Shown in pieces: positions 1-8,284 of a stretch of DNA of 37,936 nucleotides. The stretch comes from Deferribacteraceae bacterium (GTDB lineage: Bacteria; Chrysiogenota; Deferribacteres; Deferribacterales; JAISNW01). The stretch is taken from the NCBI GenBank assembly GCA_031256375.1, contig JAIRQX010000099.1:1-37936 (forward strand), read 5' to 3'. The translations under genes were made by a program, and so were the position numbers. The notes beneath the pieces were generated by a model. That model had not been told where the DNA came from. It was given only the letters and a program-made list of their open reading frames with translations, and did not search any database. The first letter of the stretch is position 1, and each line of letters starts with the position of its first letter.

Positions 1-119
1 CATTAACCGTCTTTGCGAGCTGAATGTTTTTTATGAAGCGCGGCAATCCATGCAGGTAAAAGCTCTAACTGGATTGCTTCGTCACTGCGTTCCTCGCAAT
101 GACGAGTGGAACTGCTATA
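1..119 (-). repeat. Dispersed palindromic repeat, copy A1 (possibly cut by window edge)
   Basis: Read on the minus strand it begins TATAGCAGTTCCACT, continues with the motif CGTCATTGCGAGGAAC, then a hairpin with arms GCAATCCA/TGGATTGC (43-50 and 70-77) around a 19-nt loop, and ends with CTCGCAAAGACG near position 8. It is related to copy C at 22681-22778 and to the MITE-like copy at 17936-18054. It lies downstream of the subtilase gene. No real coding sequence is visible in it. REP/MITE-like repeats of this general sequence type are common in bacteria. Confidence 0.75.
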
Positions 120-174
120 ACGCTGTAGGCGTTTACGGTTGAAAGAATAATTCCCATAAAAACATTCCGCATAA

Positions 175-245
175 TATAGCTGTTCCACTTTACATTGACC
201 ATTATTGCCACAATGTTTCTCGCAATGACAAGTGGAACTGCTATA
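175..245. repeat. Short MITE-like repeat, copy A2 (internally deleted)
   Basis: A 71-bp element bounded by terminal inverted repeats TATAGCTGTTCCACTT (175-190) and AAGTGGAACTGCTATA (230-245), one mismatch between them. Its first 35 bp match the minus strand of the 17936-18054 element. It then jumps to the last part of that element, so the central hairpins are missing. It reads as a deletion derivative of the 119-bp form. It sits just beyond the stop of the subtilase gene. Confidence 0.75.
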
Positions 246-249
246 CCTT

Positions 250-2184
250 TTACGAAAATTGTCTTCTCACAAGCCATACGGCGGAAGCTAAAAGTATCAA
301 TACCGCAGCGCCGGAAAAACCGCCCTCATTTCCTCCGGCTGCGCAGCCAAAGTAGTTTCTGCCTGATGAAGAACTTGGCACAATTATTTTGGGCGGTTTG
401 GTCTCCGGATAGTTGCTGTTATTAAACCCGCCAGTGCGCTCAGGGTAGTCTGACGTAACCGCACACGCGCCGCCCGCGTCTTTACAACTTTTCACCGCTA
501 TAAGGAATGCCGCAATATCAATCTGTCTTCCCCCCTGAACTTTACCGTCAAGTTCGGGTATTTTGCGCGCACTGTCATAAAGCATATTCATAAGCCGCCC
601 CGGTCCGGCATCCGGATAAACTGCCGCTCCCGCCGCAATTATACCCGTTACAAAAGGCGCAGACATAGATGTGCCTGACATTGATGTCAGACTGTCCGCA
701 TAGTCGGCGGCGCCTATAAGAAGTTTGTTTATTGTTACGCTTGGAGACGGGGAAGAGGCGCTTAAATTGCCGTCTACAAGAACCATAACGCTGATTGTTG
801 TCGTATTCGCCGGAATTTCATAAAAAAAGAACCTATTGCTTTCCTGTTTATCGCTGAATGCCTCCAGTCTCCAGACTGGCGAATTATTACGCCTGATATA
901 CATATTAAGGGAACATCCGGAAGATTCGCAAACAAGGTTATTGTCGTAATTTAAAGATACAGACTTTTTTTTGCGGCTTGAAACAGATGTAAGATTTATG
1001 TTATCCACAGTAAAGTTATCACTGCCCGTACCTTTGGCGTATATAAGTTTTTCTCCCGCCCTGCTCCAATTGCCGCCCATATTTGTAGGCGCTTGATGGG
1101 CGCTTTGATGAGTGCTTTGGTAAAGGATTCCCGAAGGGTTGGTTGCGTTATCCACCCCTTTACCCAGAAAATAAATAGCTGTGCTTAATATTCCGTTTCC
1201 CGGAGCGGCTATTGTAACAGCGCCGCCATAATTGCTGTACCCCGCCAGTTTGAGATTATCATCCAGCGCCGCTACGGTTATAATATTTTCAAGGTCGTAA
1301 CTCCCCGGGTACATAGGGGTTTGACTGACATCATAATTTTCATTGCCGGCGGCGGCGACAACTATAATGCCATTCTCTTTAAGACGCTCCATTGCGTTAT
1401 ATTCGGCTTTTGAAGGTTCATAACTGCCATAGCTCATATTTACTGCCACCACAGGTACGCCCTGTTGTTTTTGGCTGATTATAAATCCTATGGCATCTAT
1501 TATCTTGGCATTTGACAGGGATGCCCCGCCGACGCTTGCATTTGCCGGAAAAATATGCACTTTGCCGTAACCTGCGCCAGCCACGCCAAAATTATTGTCA
1601 TTAGCGGCGCCTACTATCCCCGCTACATGAGTGCCGTGTCCTTCACGGTCATCAGAGCCGTCTGCCGGATAACGGAGGGGGACGCCTAATCCCGTATCCC
1701 AGAGTATATTATATCCGTTGTCATTGAGGTTGTCTTTGTAGTTTATATCTCTGTGAACATCAACGATCCCTGAGTCTATAAAAGCGGCAACCGGTCCGCC
1801 GTTCCTGCCAAGAGGCGGGACGGCGTCCATTACATCTTTGCCGTCAAGCCAGCCTATTTTATCGTTATTAAGCGCCCACTGCTCAGGAAAATTAGTGTCT
1901 GAAGGGATTTCAGCTAAAAGATATCTGTATATGACCGGTTCATATTCATCAGCTACACCGTCACTGAGAAGTTTTTTGGCTGTAGTTTCGCCTACAACGT
2001 AATAACATTGCTCCTCAACGCACACTGTTTCGTACTGCGGCATTTCTTGTGAATATAGTCTGCGTGTGTCAGCAGTATGACGCGACACCGGCACAAGAAA
2101 CTTTCGCTCATCAATATCAGGATTGTCATACGCAAAAACCGGTATGTTAAAAAGCAGTAACAGTAACACGCTGATAATGCGCAT
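250..2184 (-). CDS. Secreted subtilisin-like serine protease (S8) with C-terminal sorting anchor
   Basis: A 644-residue preproprotein. Residues 1-18 are a signal peptide. The S8 catalytic triad is visible as D137 (in AAFIDSGI), H183 (in GHGTHVAG) and S506 (in GTSMSAP), with the oxyanion-hole Asn at N281 (AAGNEN). Between N281 and the catalytic Ser the catalytic core carries an insert of roughly 150 residues (about 335-490), rich in beta-type sequence. The C-terminus has a Ser/Pro-rich linker, C614 in a GCAAGG motif, a hydrophobic segment and a short RR-containing tail, which is a Cys-type tripartite sorting signal. The protein is probably exported and surface-anchored. It lies 5 bp after proC and is likely translated from the same message. 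Substrate unknown. Confidence 0.9.
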   Translation of the reverse strand: MRIISVLLLLLFNIPVFAYDNPDIDERKFLVPVSRHTADTRRLYSQEMPQYETVCVEEQCYYVVGETTAKKLLSDGVADEYEPVIYRYLLAEIPSDTNFPEQWALNNDKIGWLDGKDVMDAVPPLGRNGGPVAAFIDSGIVDVHRDINYKDNLNDNGYNILWDTGLGVPLRYPADGSDDREGHGTHVAGIVGAANDNNFGVAGAGYGKVHIFPANASVGGASLSNAKIIDAIGFIISQKQQGVPVVAVNMSYGSYEPSKAEYNAMERLKENGIIVVAAAGNENYDVSQTPMYPGSYDLENIITVAALDDNLKLAGYSNYGGAVTIAAPGNGILSTAIYFLGKGVDNATNPSGILYQSTHQSAHQAPTNMGGNWSRAGEKLIYAKGTGSDNFTVDNINLTSVSSRKKKSVSLNYDNNLVCESSGCSLNMYIRRNNSPVWRLEAFSDKQESNRFFFYEIPANTTTISVMVLVDGNLSASSPSPSVTINKLLIGAADYADSLTSMSGTSMSAPFVTGIIAAGAAVYPDAGPGRLMNMLYDSARKIPELDGKVQGGRQIDIAAFLIAVKSCKDAGGACAVTSDYPERTGGFNNSNYPETKPPKIIVPSSSSGRNYFGCAAGGNEGGFSGAAVLILLASAVWLVRRQFS

Positions 2185-2189
2185 TTTAT

Positions 2190-2978
2190 TTAACCTTGCA
2201 GCTTTTGGGTTCGTTTGACAGCAGCATCCACCGCGTCCATCATAATACCTCTGATACCTTTATCTTCCAGCGTTTTTACAGCCTCTATAGTTGCGCCGCC
2301 CGGAGAGGTAACCATATCTTTCAGGGCAGCCGGATGTAGACCTGTTTCCAGAACCATCTGCGCAGCGCCTGATGCGGTATGCGCGGCAAGAAGGAGAGCA
2401 TCTTCTCTTTTCAGCCCTGCTCTGACCCCTGCATCCGCAAGAGCTTCCATTATTATATAAAAGTATGCGGGACCGCAGCCGGATACCCCTGTTGCAGCGT
2501 CAATAAGTCCTTCGTTTATTGTAATCACACTGCCTGCATAACCGAATATCTCTCCGGCAAGACGTATATCGTCACCGGACGCGTATGAACCGCGGCATAA
2601 CAGCGTGATCCCTTTCATTACAAATGCGGGGGTGTTGGGCATAGCGCGCACAAGGCGGATCTTCTTCTCCCCGAATATCTTTTCCAGCGTAACAGTCGCC
2701 ACTCCCGCAAGAATAGATATATATAACGGTTCTGCCGTTCCCGGGTTAAGCGCGCCTAATAACTGCGCCGCCTGCGGTTTAACGGCAAATATCACAACCT
2801 CTGAAGACGCCGCGACTTCATCATTATTATCGGTAACAGACACGCCGTACTTTTTATTAAGCTCTTCCAGACGGTCTTTTCTGGGATCGCTCATTATGAT
2901 ATTATGCGTATGGCGGAGCATCCCTTTAAGTAATGCTTCCGCCATATTGCCCGAACCTATAAACCCAATTTCAAACAT
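2190..2978 (-). CDS. proC: Pyrroline-5-carboxylate reductase
   Basis: A 262-residue cytoplasmic enzyme, normal family length, that reduces 1-pyrroline-5-carboxylate to L-proline with NAD(P)H. The N-terminal Rossmann motif is GFIGSGNMAEALLKG (residues 5-19). The C-terminal dimerisation domain carries CGPAYFYIIMEALADAG and the family signature SPGGATIEAV. It begins 7 bp after the stop of the livJ-like gene and ends 5 bp before the subtilase start, so the three probably form one transcript. The functional link between them is not obvious. Confidence 0.96.
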   Translation of the reverse strand: MFEIGFIGSGNMAEALLKGMLRHTHNIIMSDPRKDRLEELNKKYGVSVTDNNDEVAASSEVVIFAVKPQAAQLLGALNPGTAEPLYISILAGVATVTLEKIFGEKKIRLVRAMPNTPAFVMKGITLLCRGSYASGDDIRLAGEIFGYAGSVITINEGLIDAATGVSGCGPAYFYIIMEALADAGVRAGLKREDALLLAAHTASGAAQMVLETGLHPAALKDMVTSPGGATIEAVKTLEDKGIRGIMMDAVDAAVKRTQKLQG

Positions 2979-2984
2979 TCAGTT

Positions 2985-4214
2985 TTAATTTAAAAGTTTA
3001 AAAATGTAATTACCGTCTGAATCTTTAACAACCTCTTGAATAAACGGTGGTTTTATAGCATTGCCGTCATCATCAAAATCCATTTCGCCGCTCACGCCTT
3101 GAAAATTTTTAGTTGTGGCAAGAGCGTCTTTCATAGCCTCGCGTTGCGCGGGGTCAGCGCAGTTTGTCACATTCGCGGCTTTTGCGGCGTTAGCAAGAAG
3201 ATAGATAGCGTCGTACCCCTGAGCGGCAAACATATCAGAATCGTGTCTGGCTTCATTGATCTTCCTGTTAAAATTTACAACTAACTCATTTTCAGATGAA
3301 GTTGAGAAACCTGCAAAAAATACGCTGCCGACAGCCGCGTCTTTTGCCACGTTATAAAGCTCCGGCGACTGTAAGCCGTCACCGCCGACCAGCGGCTGTT
3401 CAAAGCCCTGTTTGCGAAGTTCCAGCAGAATAAGCGATGCCTCCTGATAATAACCAGAGAACACCACAGCGTCAAAATTCTTCCCTTTCAGCGCCGTTAC
3501 TTGGGCGGAAATATTTGTGTCTTTGTCAGCTATGGTCTGTTCTGCAACAACTGTTCCGCCGTATTCGCCTATAGCGTTACGGAAAGTTGTGGACAGCCCG
3601 ATGGAGTAATCATTGTTTATGGATGTAAATATAACGTAATTGTTCCACCCCTTATTCTCCATAAGATATTTAATAGTTGCGGGAGCGCCGTAATTGTCAA
3701 GCAGGGTGTTTCTGAATACATAAGGGAGGTTTGTTTTATCACCGTTTTTTTCAATCTCTACGGTAACATTTTCTGCGGTTGCCCCAGCTGAAATTTGTAT
3801 TGTTTTTGAATCGTTTATAGTATTACGAATTGCAAAGCACGCGCCTGACGTTGGTTCTCCAAGAATTGAGCATACTTTGTCATTGTTTATAAGCCGCTGA
3901 GCTACGGTAAGAGCTTCAGCCTTGTCACCGCGGCTGTCATAATGAACAATTCTGATAGGTTTTCCGTTGACGCCGCCACTTTCATTGATTTCTTTAACAG
4001 CCAGTTCCGCTCCGTAAAGCGTTTGCAGACCATATACCGCAATTTCACCTGTTTCAGGTCCCTGAACGCCAAATACAATCTCTTTGGCTTCTACAACTTT
4101 AGCGGCGCTAGTAACATCGGTTACTTCCGCGTCAGTAGTTTTCTTTTTGCAGCCGAACATAAAAAGAAGAAGAACTGCTGACAAAACAATCATTAACTTA
4201 CTCAGTCTACTCAT
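2985..4214 (-). CDS. Branched-chain amino-acid ABC transporter substrate-binding lipoprotein (LivJ-like)
   Basis: A 409-residue type I periplasmic binding protein (Peripla_BP_6/LivJ family). A lipoprotein signal peptide ends in FMFGC (Cys22), so the mature protein should be lipid-anchored in the periplasm. Family features include VFGVQGPETGEIAVYGLQ near the mature N-terminus, GGVNGKPIRIVHYDSRGD and the AQGYDAIYLLA block. The ligand is probably a branched-chain amino acid or another small amide, but cannot be read from sequence. No permease or ATPase genes are present in the window, so this is an orphan binding protein or its partners lie elsewhere. A strong SD (AGGAGG) precedes the ATG. Divergent from leuB. 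Confidence 0.9.
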   Translation of the reverse strand: MSRLSKLMIVLSAVLLLFMFGCKKKTTDAEVTDVTSAAKVVEAKEIVFGVQGPETGEIAVYGLQTLYGAELAVKEINESGGVNGKPIRIVHYDSRGDKAEALTVAQRLINNDKVCSILGEPTSGACFAIRNTINDSKTIQISAGATAENVTVEIEKNGDKTNLPYVFRNTLLDNYGAPATIKYLMENKGWNNYVIFTSINNDYSIGLSTTFRNAIGEYGGTVVAEQTIADKDTNISAQVTALKGKNFDAVVFSGYYQEASLILLELRKQGFEQPLVGGDGLQSPELYNVAKDAAVGSVFFAGFSTSSENELVVNFNRKINEARHDSDMFAAQGYDAIYLLANAAKAANVTNCADPAQREAMKDALATTKNFQGVSGEMDFDDDGNAIKPPFIQEVVKDSDGNYIFKLLN

Positions 4215-4243
4215 GGAATCCTCCTAAAAATAATTTTACATCT

Positions 4244-4272
4244 GATATAGCATATATAATTACGCTGTACAA
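4244..4272 (-). promoter_or_regulatory. Predicted sigma-70 promoter for livJ-proC-subtilase
   Basis: On the minus strand a -35 box TTGTAC is followed after 17 nt by a -10 box TATATC, about 30 nt ahead of the livJ-like start codon. It lies in the divergent spacer shared with leuB. Assigned by eye. Confidence 0.5.
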
Positions 4273-4323
4273 TTAAAAAAGTTAGTAATAATATAAGCAG
4301 TTAAATTTACCGAGGTAATAAAT

Positions 4324-5403
4324 ATGCACACAGCGTTGCTTCCGGGAGATGGAATTGGACCCGAGGTTATGACGGAAGCTATTAAAGTATTAAATGCGGT
4401 TAAACAATGTTTCGGTTTTGAAATACAGTTCAGAGAGGCTCTGATCGGGGGAGCGGCTATAGACCGCACGGATACCCCCCTGCCTGAAGAAACGCTGAAA
4501 ATATGTGAAGAAAGCGATGCCATACTGTTTGGTTCCGTAGGGGGACCAAAGTGGGAAAATCTGCCTCCGGACAAGCAGCCTGAGCGCGGAGCCCTGCTAC
4601 CGTTAAGAAAACATTTTGCTCTATATGCTAACATACGCCCCATAAAGGTCTATCCGTCACTGGCGGACAGTTGCCCGCTTAAAAACGAACTTATACCGGA
4701 GGGGATTGATATAGTTTTTTTCAGGGAGCTCACAGGCGGTATATATTTCGGTATGCCGAAAAGTATTTCTGAGGACGGACGCTCCGCTGTGGATACTATG
4801 CAATACTCAACGTATGAGATAGAACGCATTGCCAGAAAAGCTTTTGAGGCTGCGCGAATGAGAAAAAAGACCGTTACCAGCGTGGATAAAGCAAATGTGC
4901 TTATGACAAGCGTTTTATGGAGAAAAACGGTCACAGAAATCCAGAAAAACGAGTATCCAGATATTCAGCTAAACCATCTCTATGTGGACAATGCAGCCAT
5001 GCAGCTTGTAAAAAACCCGTCTCAGTTTGATGTAATAGTTACCGAAAATATGTTCGGAGATATTTTAAGCGATGAAGGTGCAATGCTGGCAGGTTCTCTC
5101 GGGATGCTGCCTTCAGCGTCAGTAAACGAAAATAATTTTGGTTTATACGAACCTATCGGCGGGAGCGCGCCCGATATAGCCGGAAAAGGGGTTGCGAATC
5201 CCGTTGCACAGATTCTCTCAGCCGCTCTTATGCTCCGGTATTCGTTTGGACATGACAGCGCGGCAAAATCCATTGAAAATGCCGTTGAACAAACGATTAA
5301 GAGCGGTCTGCGCACTGCGGACATATATCAGGGGAAACAGGGTGAACAACTGGTAAATACGGCGCAGATGGGGGACACAATAGCGGGTTTTGTCGGAAAG
5401 TGA
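4324..5403 (+). CDS. leuB: 3-isopropylmalate dehydrogenase
   Basis: A 359-residue NAD-dependent dehydrogenase of the isocitrate/isopropylmalate family. It catalyses oxidative decarboxylation of 3-isopropylmalate in leucine synthesis. Visible motifs are the N-terminal [12 protein letters not shown], the LeuB-type loop with [25 protein letters not shown], and the metal/NAD signature [14 protein letters not shown]. Length and motifs are typical of LeuB rather than Icd. The SD GAGG lies 8 nt before the ATG. leuA, leuC and leuD are not in the window. The PAP2 gene begins inside the leuB stop codon region, so the two are translationally coupled. Confidence 0.97.
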   Translation: MHTALLPGDGIGPEVMTEAIKVLNAVKQCFGFEIQFREALIGGAAIDRTDTPLPEETLKICEESDAILFGSVGGPKWENLPPDKQPERGALLPLRKHFALYANIRPIKVYPSLADSCPLKNELIPEGIDIVFFRELTGGIYFGMPKSISEDGRSAVDTMQYSTYEIERIARKAFEAARMRKKTVTSVDKANVLMTSVLWRKTVTEIQKNEYPDIQLNHLYVDNAAMQLVKNPSQFDVIVTENMFGDILSDEGAMLAGSLGMLPSASVNENNFGLYEPIGGSAPDIAGKGVANPVAQILSAALMLRYSFGHDSAAKSIENAVEQTIKSGLRTADIYQGKQGEQLVNTAQMGDTIAGFVGK

Positions 5404-6092
5404 AATATTTTTGTAAACCTTTTATCTGCGGCGTATCGCCGATATATATTCTGCTGTTTTGTATCACTGCATGGATATTTTACTCAAACCCGCAATTGGA
5501 TACCGGTTTCAGCGCCCTGTTTTATTCCGGCGGCAAATTCTTCGGAGCGGATAAACGGTGGGGAATGTTTGTGTACCATAGTGTGCATATTGCCGCAACC
5601 GCAGTAACAATTTTTTTCGCATTACACCTTCTGTTTTCATTTATCTTTAAAAAATTCCGTTTTATGGGAATTTCAAGAAAAACGGTTATCTATTTGGCTA
5701 TGGTTCTGATTCTAGGACCGGGAATCCTTATAAACAGCGTATTAAAAGAGCATATCGGGCGGGCGCGCCCGGCGGAAACACAATGTTTCGGAGGAGAGTT
5801 GCGGTTCACCCCTGCGTTTGCCAAAACAAACGAATGTGACAGCAACTGCTCTTTTGTGTCAGGGCACGCCGCTTTTGGGTTTTACTGGCTGACATTGGGA
5901 TTTATAGGCGGCACGGTATTTCTTAAACGGGCAGGGTATGCTTTCGGCATCTCTATGGGGTTTGGCGTAGGTATGGTACGAATAATGCAGGGACGGCACT
6001 TTTTAAGCGATATTGTTTTTGCGGGTTTTTTTGTATGGCTGATCGCGGCAGTAACCTATTGGTTATTCTATATAAAGTTAGTGAAAAATTGA
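5400..6092 (+). CDS. PAP2-family membrane phosphatase
   Basis: A 230-residue polytopic inner-membrane protein of the type 2 phosphatidic acid phosphatase (PAP2) superfamily, which includes PgpB, LpxE/LpxF and undecaprenyl-pyrophosphate phosphatases. The three catalytic motifs are intact: K116-x6-R123-P124 (KEHIGRARP), S154-G-H156 (FVSGHA) and R194-x5-H200-x3-D204 ([11 protein letters not shown]). The start is GTG at 5400, overlapping the leuB stop. The exact lipid substrate cannot be decided. Several Cys residues (129, 146, 150) between motifs 1 and 2 may form a periplasmic disulfide. Confidence 0.9.
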   Translation: MKYFCKPFICGVSPIYILLFCITAWIFYSNPQLDTGFSALFYSGGKFFGADKRWGMFVYHSVHIAATAVTIFFALHLLFSFIFKKFRFMGISRKTVIYLAMVLILGPGILINSVLKEHIGRARPAETQCFGGELRFTPAFAKTNECDSNCSFVSGHAAFGFYWLTLGFIGGTVFLKRAGYAFGISMGFGVGMVRIMQGRHFLSDIVFAGFFVWLIAAVTYWLFYIKLVKN

Positions 6093-6249
6093 AGTATAAT
6101 CGGAATTATAGCGGTTTCGCATTACATTAACCGTCTATTATTGAGGTGCAACTGAATTTTGGCAAAACAGTATATCGCTATAATTTTACCTATCCACTCG
6201 CAAAATAAAGCTAAAGTATATTCATCAGCCAACCGATATTGATTATAAG

Positions 6250-6310
6250 TTTGCTGAATGACTTTTGAAAGTATAATGGCTTGACAAGTAAATAAGATTT
6301 GAAGTATCAA
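6250..6310 (+). promoter_or_regulatory. Candidate promoter region for the leader ORF/outer-membrane protein
   Basis: Two overlapping sigma-70-like signals are visible. One has a perfect TATAAT at 6272-6277 with a poor -35 (TTTGCT, 16-nt spacing). The other has a perfect TTGACA at 6281-6286 followed after 18 nt by TATCAA (6305-6310). Either would give a leader reaching the SD at 6330-6335. The rest of the 6093-6339 spacer holds no gene I can support. Confidence 0.45.
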
Positions 6311-6339
6311 TGAAATGCGTAGATTTAGCAGGAGGGTTT

Positions 6340-6384
6340 ATGTTGTTTTCTAAATCAGCGTCAATTAAACGGTTATGTGTCTGA
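6340..6384 (+). CDS. 14-codon leader ORF upstream of the outer-membrane protein
   Basis: A short ORF encoding MLFSKSASIKRLCV. It is preceded by a near-perfect SD (AGGAGGG) ending 3-4 nt before its ATG. Its TGA stop (6382-6384) lies one base before the ATG (6386) of the outer-membrane protein, which has no good SD of its own. The arrangement suggests that translation of the short ORF delivers ribosomes to the downstream start. Whether the peptide itself has a role is unknown. It resembles no attenuator peptide I recognise. Confidence 0.5.
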   Translation: MLFSKSASIKRLCV

Positions 6385-6385
6385 T

Positions 6386-7135
6386 ATGAAAAAATTTACG
6401 GTTTTATTTTTTATATTGCTTGTTTGTAGCCCCGCTTTTGCGCAAATCAGCTCCAAACACAGAGGATACGATATTCCCGCCAAAGTTGAAGGATTGAGTC
6501 CTGCGGGTGAAGATAATAATACAGAGGCGAAATCAATCGCGCCGTATGATATATATCTGGTATTCAGCACGGGAACGATGCAGGGCAAAACTTTATCTCT
6601 TGACGGCGAAAAGTTCGGCGGATCATCTATCGGACACACTGATATATCACTTCATTATTTCCCGTATGAATATCTTGGTTTAGGAATCGGTATGTTCTAC
6701 TACAAAGGTCGCACTAATGAAAGATATGATGTTTTTGCCCCAGACGATACCGCGGCAGTCAGATATAATACTTTAGGGCTAAGTATTCTTATGCTGGGAA
6801 GATACTCTCTTAAAAATATTACAAATATAGAATCGTTAAAAAATTCGGCAATATTAAACTATATGGGAATAGTAAGCCAATTTGAAACATATTTTTCCGC
6901 CGGTATTACAAGTAACGTCAACTATGTTGCCAGAGATTATACAGATAATACGGACTCTGAAAACGGCAGCTCAGTAGGATGCCTTTTTGAGGTCGGCATA
7001 CGTTGGTTTATGTCCGGACCTGCATTTATTGGCATCTCCACGAGATATACCTACAACGGTCAAGGTTCTGAAAGTAGCAGAAATGTTGATTTGGGAGGTA
7101 TCTCACTGTTTCTTAATATCGGATACAATTTCTGA
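6386..7135 (+). CDS. Predicted outer-membrane beta-barrel protein
   Basis: About 249 residues from ATG 6386; a GTG at 6377 is an alternative start three codons upstream. The N-terminus MKKFTVLFFILLVCSPAFAQ is a signal peptide with an AFA cleavage site. The mature part alternates polar and aromatic/hydrophobic residues (for example YLGLGIGMFYYKG and GYNF at the end), and the last residue is Phe, as expected for BAM-assembled barrels. No catalytic motif is seen and I do not recognise a named family. Its stop lies only 5 bp from the stop of the convergent glmS. Confidence 0.7.
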   Translation: MKKFTVLFFILLVCSPAFAQISSKHRGYDIPAKVEGLSPAGEDNNTEAKSIAPYDIYLVFSTGTMQGKTLSLDGEKFGGSSIGHTDISLHYFPYEYLGLGIGMFYYKGRTNERYDVFAPDDTAAVRYNTLGLSILMLGRYSLKNITNIESLKNSAILNYMGIVSQFETYFSAGITSNVNYVARDYTDNTDSENGSSVGCLFEVGIRWFMSGPAFIGISTRYTYNGQGSESSRNVDLGGISLFLNIGYNF

Positions 7136-7140
7136 GAGAA

Positions 7141-8247
7141 CTACTCAGCCAGTACGCTTTTTACCAAATTTCTCGGTTTATCCACGTCTTTGCCTAATCC
7201 TTTTGCCGTAAAATAGGCAAAAAGCTGTGCCACTACTACTGTTAAAAACGGTGACACCTCCTCATTGCAATCAGGGATGTAAAGCTGGTGATCAGATTCA
7301 GGGCGATCGTTCCGGCTTATTTCGGACATTACCGCGATAACTTTTGAACCGCGCGCCCTCGCTTCCTGAAGGTTTGAAAATATTTTGTCATTAGCCTTTC
7401 CCGCAGGAACAAAAATCATTACGGGAAAATTTTCATCAAGTATAGCTACGGGTCCGTGTTTTAATTCGCCGGAAGGGTAGGCTTCCGAATGTATATATGT
7501 TGTTTCTTTAAGTTTCAGCGCGCCTTCAAATGCGATGGGGCAGTTATAATGTCTGCCCAGATAAATAAAATGTCCGGTGTTTTTATAAAAATCCGCCGTT
7601 TCTTTTACCGTTTTCTCTGTTTTTAAAACCCGCCGGATCTTCTCCGGAAGATTCAGAAGCTCATTCAGCATTGCGGAAACAGTGTTATTGTCAATGGTTT
7701 TACGTTTTTCGCCTAACCATAACGCAAACAGTAAAAAAGTTACAGCCTGTGACATAAACGCTTTAGTTGATGCAATGCTGATTTCCGGTCCAGCGTACGT
7801 ATATATTGCGTAATCCGCTTCTCTAGCCATTGAGGAACCAATCACATTGCATACGGCAACTATCTTCCCTCCAAGTTTTTTCGCAGTCTGCATAGCGTTT
7901 TTTGTATCTGTAGTCTCCCCTGACTGGCTGACGCACATACACAATACGTCCTTATTAAGCGTTAAATCACTGTTTGGATATTCGGACGCGATCTGTACCT
8001 CAACAGGTATTTGAGCATATTTTTCAATAAAAATTTTGCCTAAAAGTCCTGAATGCCAACTTGTGCCGCAGGCAAGCACCAAAATCCGCTCAATATCGGA
8101 AACTGAACTTTCAAGAGGGGTCAGCTCGCTGATATACAACTTACCCGTGTCCGGCAACACTCTTCCCTTAAGAGTATCTATAACCGTTTGAGGCTGTTCA
8201 TGTATTTCTTTTAGCATAAAATCGTCATAACCGCTTTTATCGCACAT
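7141..8247 (-). CDS. glmS: GlmS isomerase half only (lacks the glutaminase domain)
   Basis: A 368-residue protein corresponding to the C-terminal two SIS domains of glucosamine-fructose-6-phosphate aminotransferase. Full-length GlmS is about 610 residues. The ORF starts at the interdomain linker (GYDDFMLKEIHEQP) that in full-length enzymes follows the N-terminal glutamine amidotransferase domain. Isomerase motifs are intact: ACGTSWHSG, SQSGETTDT, STKAF, GELKHGP and the terminal DKPRNLVKSVLAE. An SD (AAGGAG, 8258-8263) lies 10 nt before the ATG. Only about 37 bp separate it from the glmU stop, so no glutaminase fragment remains. It could be an ammonia-using isomerase, need a separate amidotransferase, or be a decaying or misassembled gene. 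Confidence 0.85.
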   Translation of the reverse strand: MCDKSGYDDFMLKEIHEQPQTVIDTLKGRVLPDTGKLYISELTPLESSVSDIERILVLACGTSWHSGLLGKIFIEKYAQIPVEVQIASEYPNSDLTLNKDVLCMCVSQSGETTDTKNAMQTAKKLGGKIVAVCNVIGSSMAREADYAIYTYAGPEISIASTKAFMSQAVTFLLFALWLGEKRKTIDNNTVSAMLNELLNLPEKIRRVLKTEKTVKETADFYKNTGHFIYLGRHYNCPIAFEGALKLKETTYIHSEAYPSGELKHGPVAILDENFPVMIFVPAGKANDKIFSNLQEARARGSKVIAVMSEISRNDRPESDHQLYIPDCNEEVSPFLTVVVAQLFAYFTAKGLGKDVDKPRNLVKSVLAE

Positions 8248-8284
8248 AAAAAATAATCTCCTTAAATTTTTTGTGATATTTGCA

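Noticed and set aside
1-12. CATTAACCGTCT at 1-12 recurs at 6125-6136.
   Set aside because: Only 12 bases match and the surrounding sequence diverges at once; too short to call a repeat family.
6122-6310. A 62-codon minus-strand ORF ending with a basic tail, considered as a transposase remnant.
   Set aside because: No DDE or other transposase motif can be read, no terminal repeats flank it, and it overlaps the promoter signals of the next gene.
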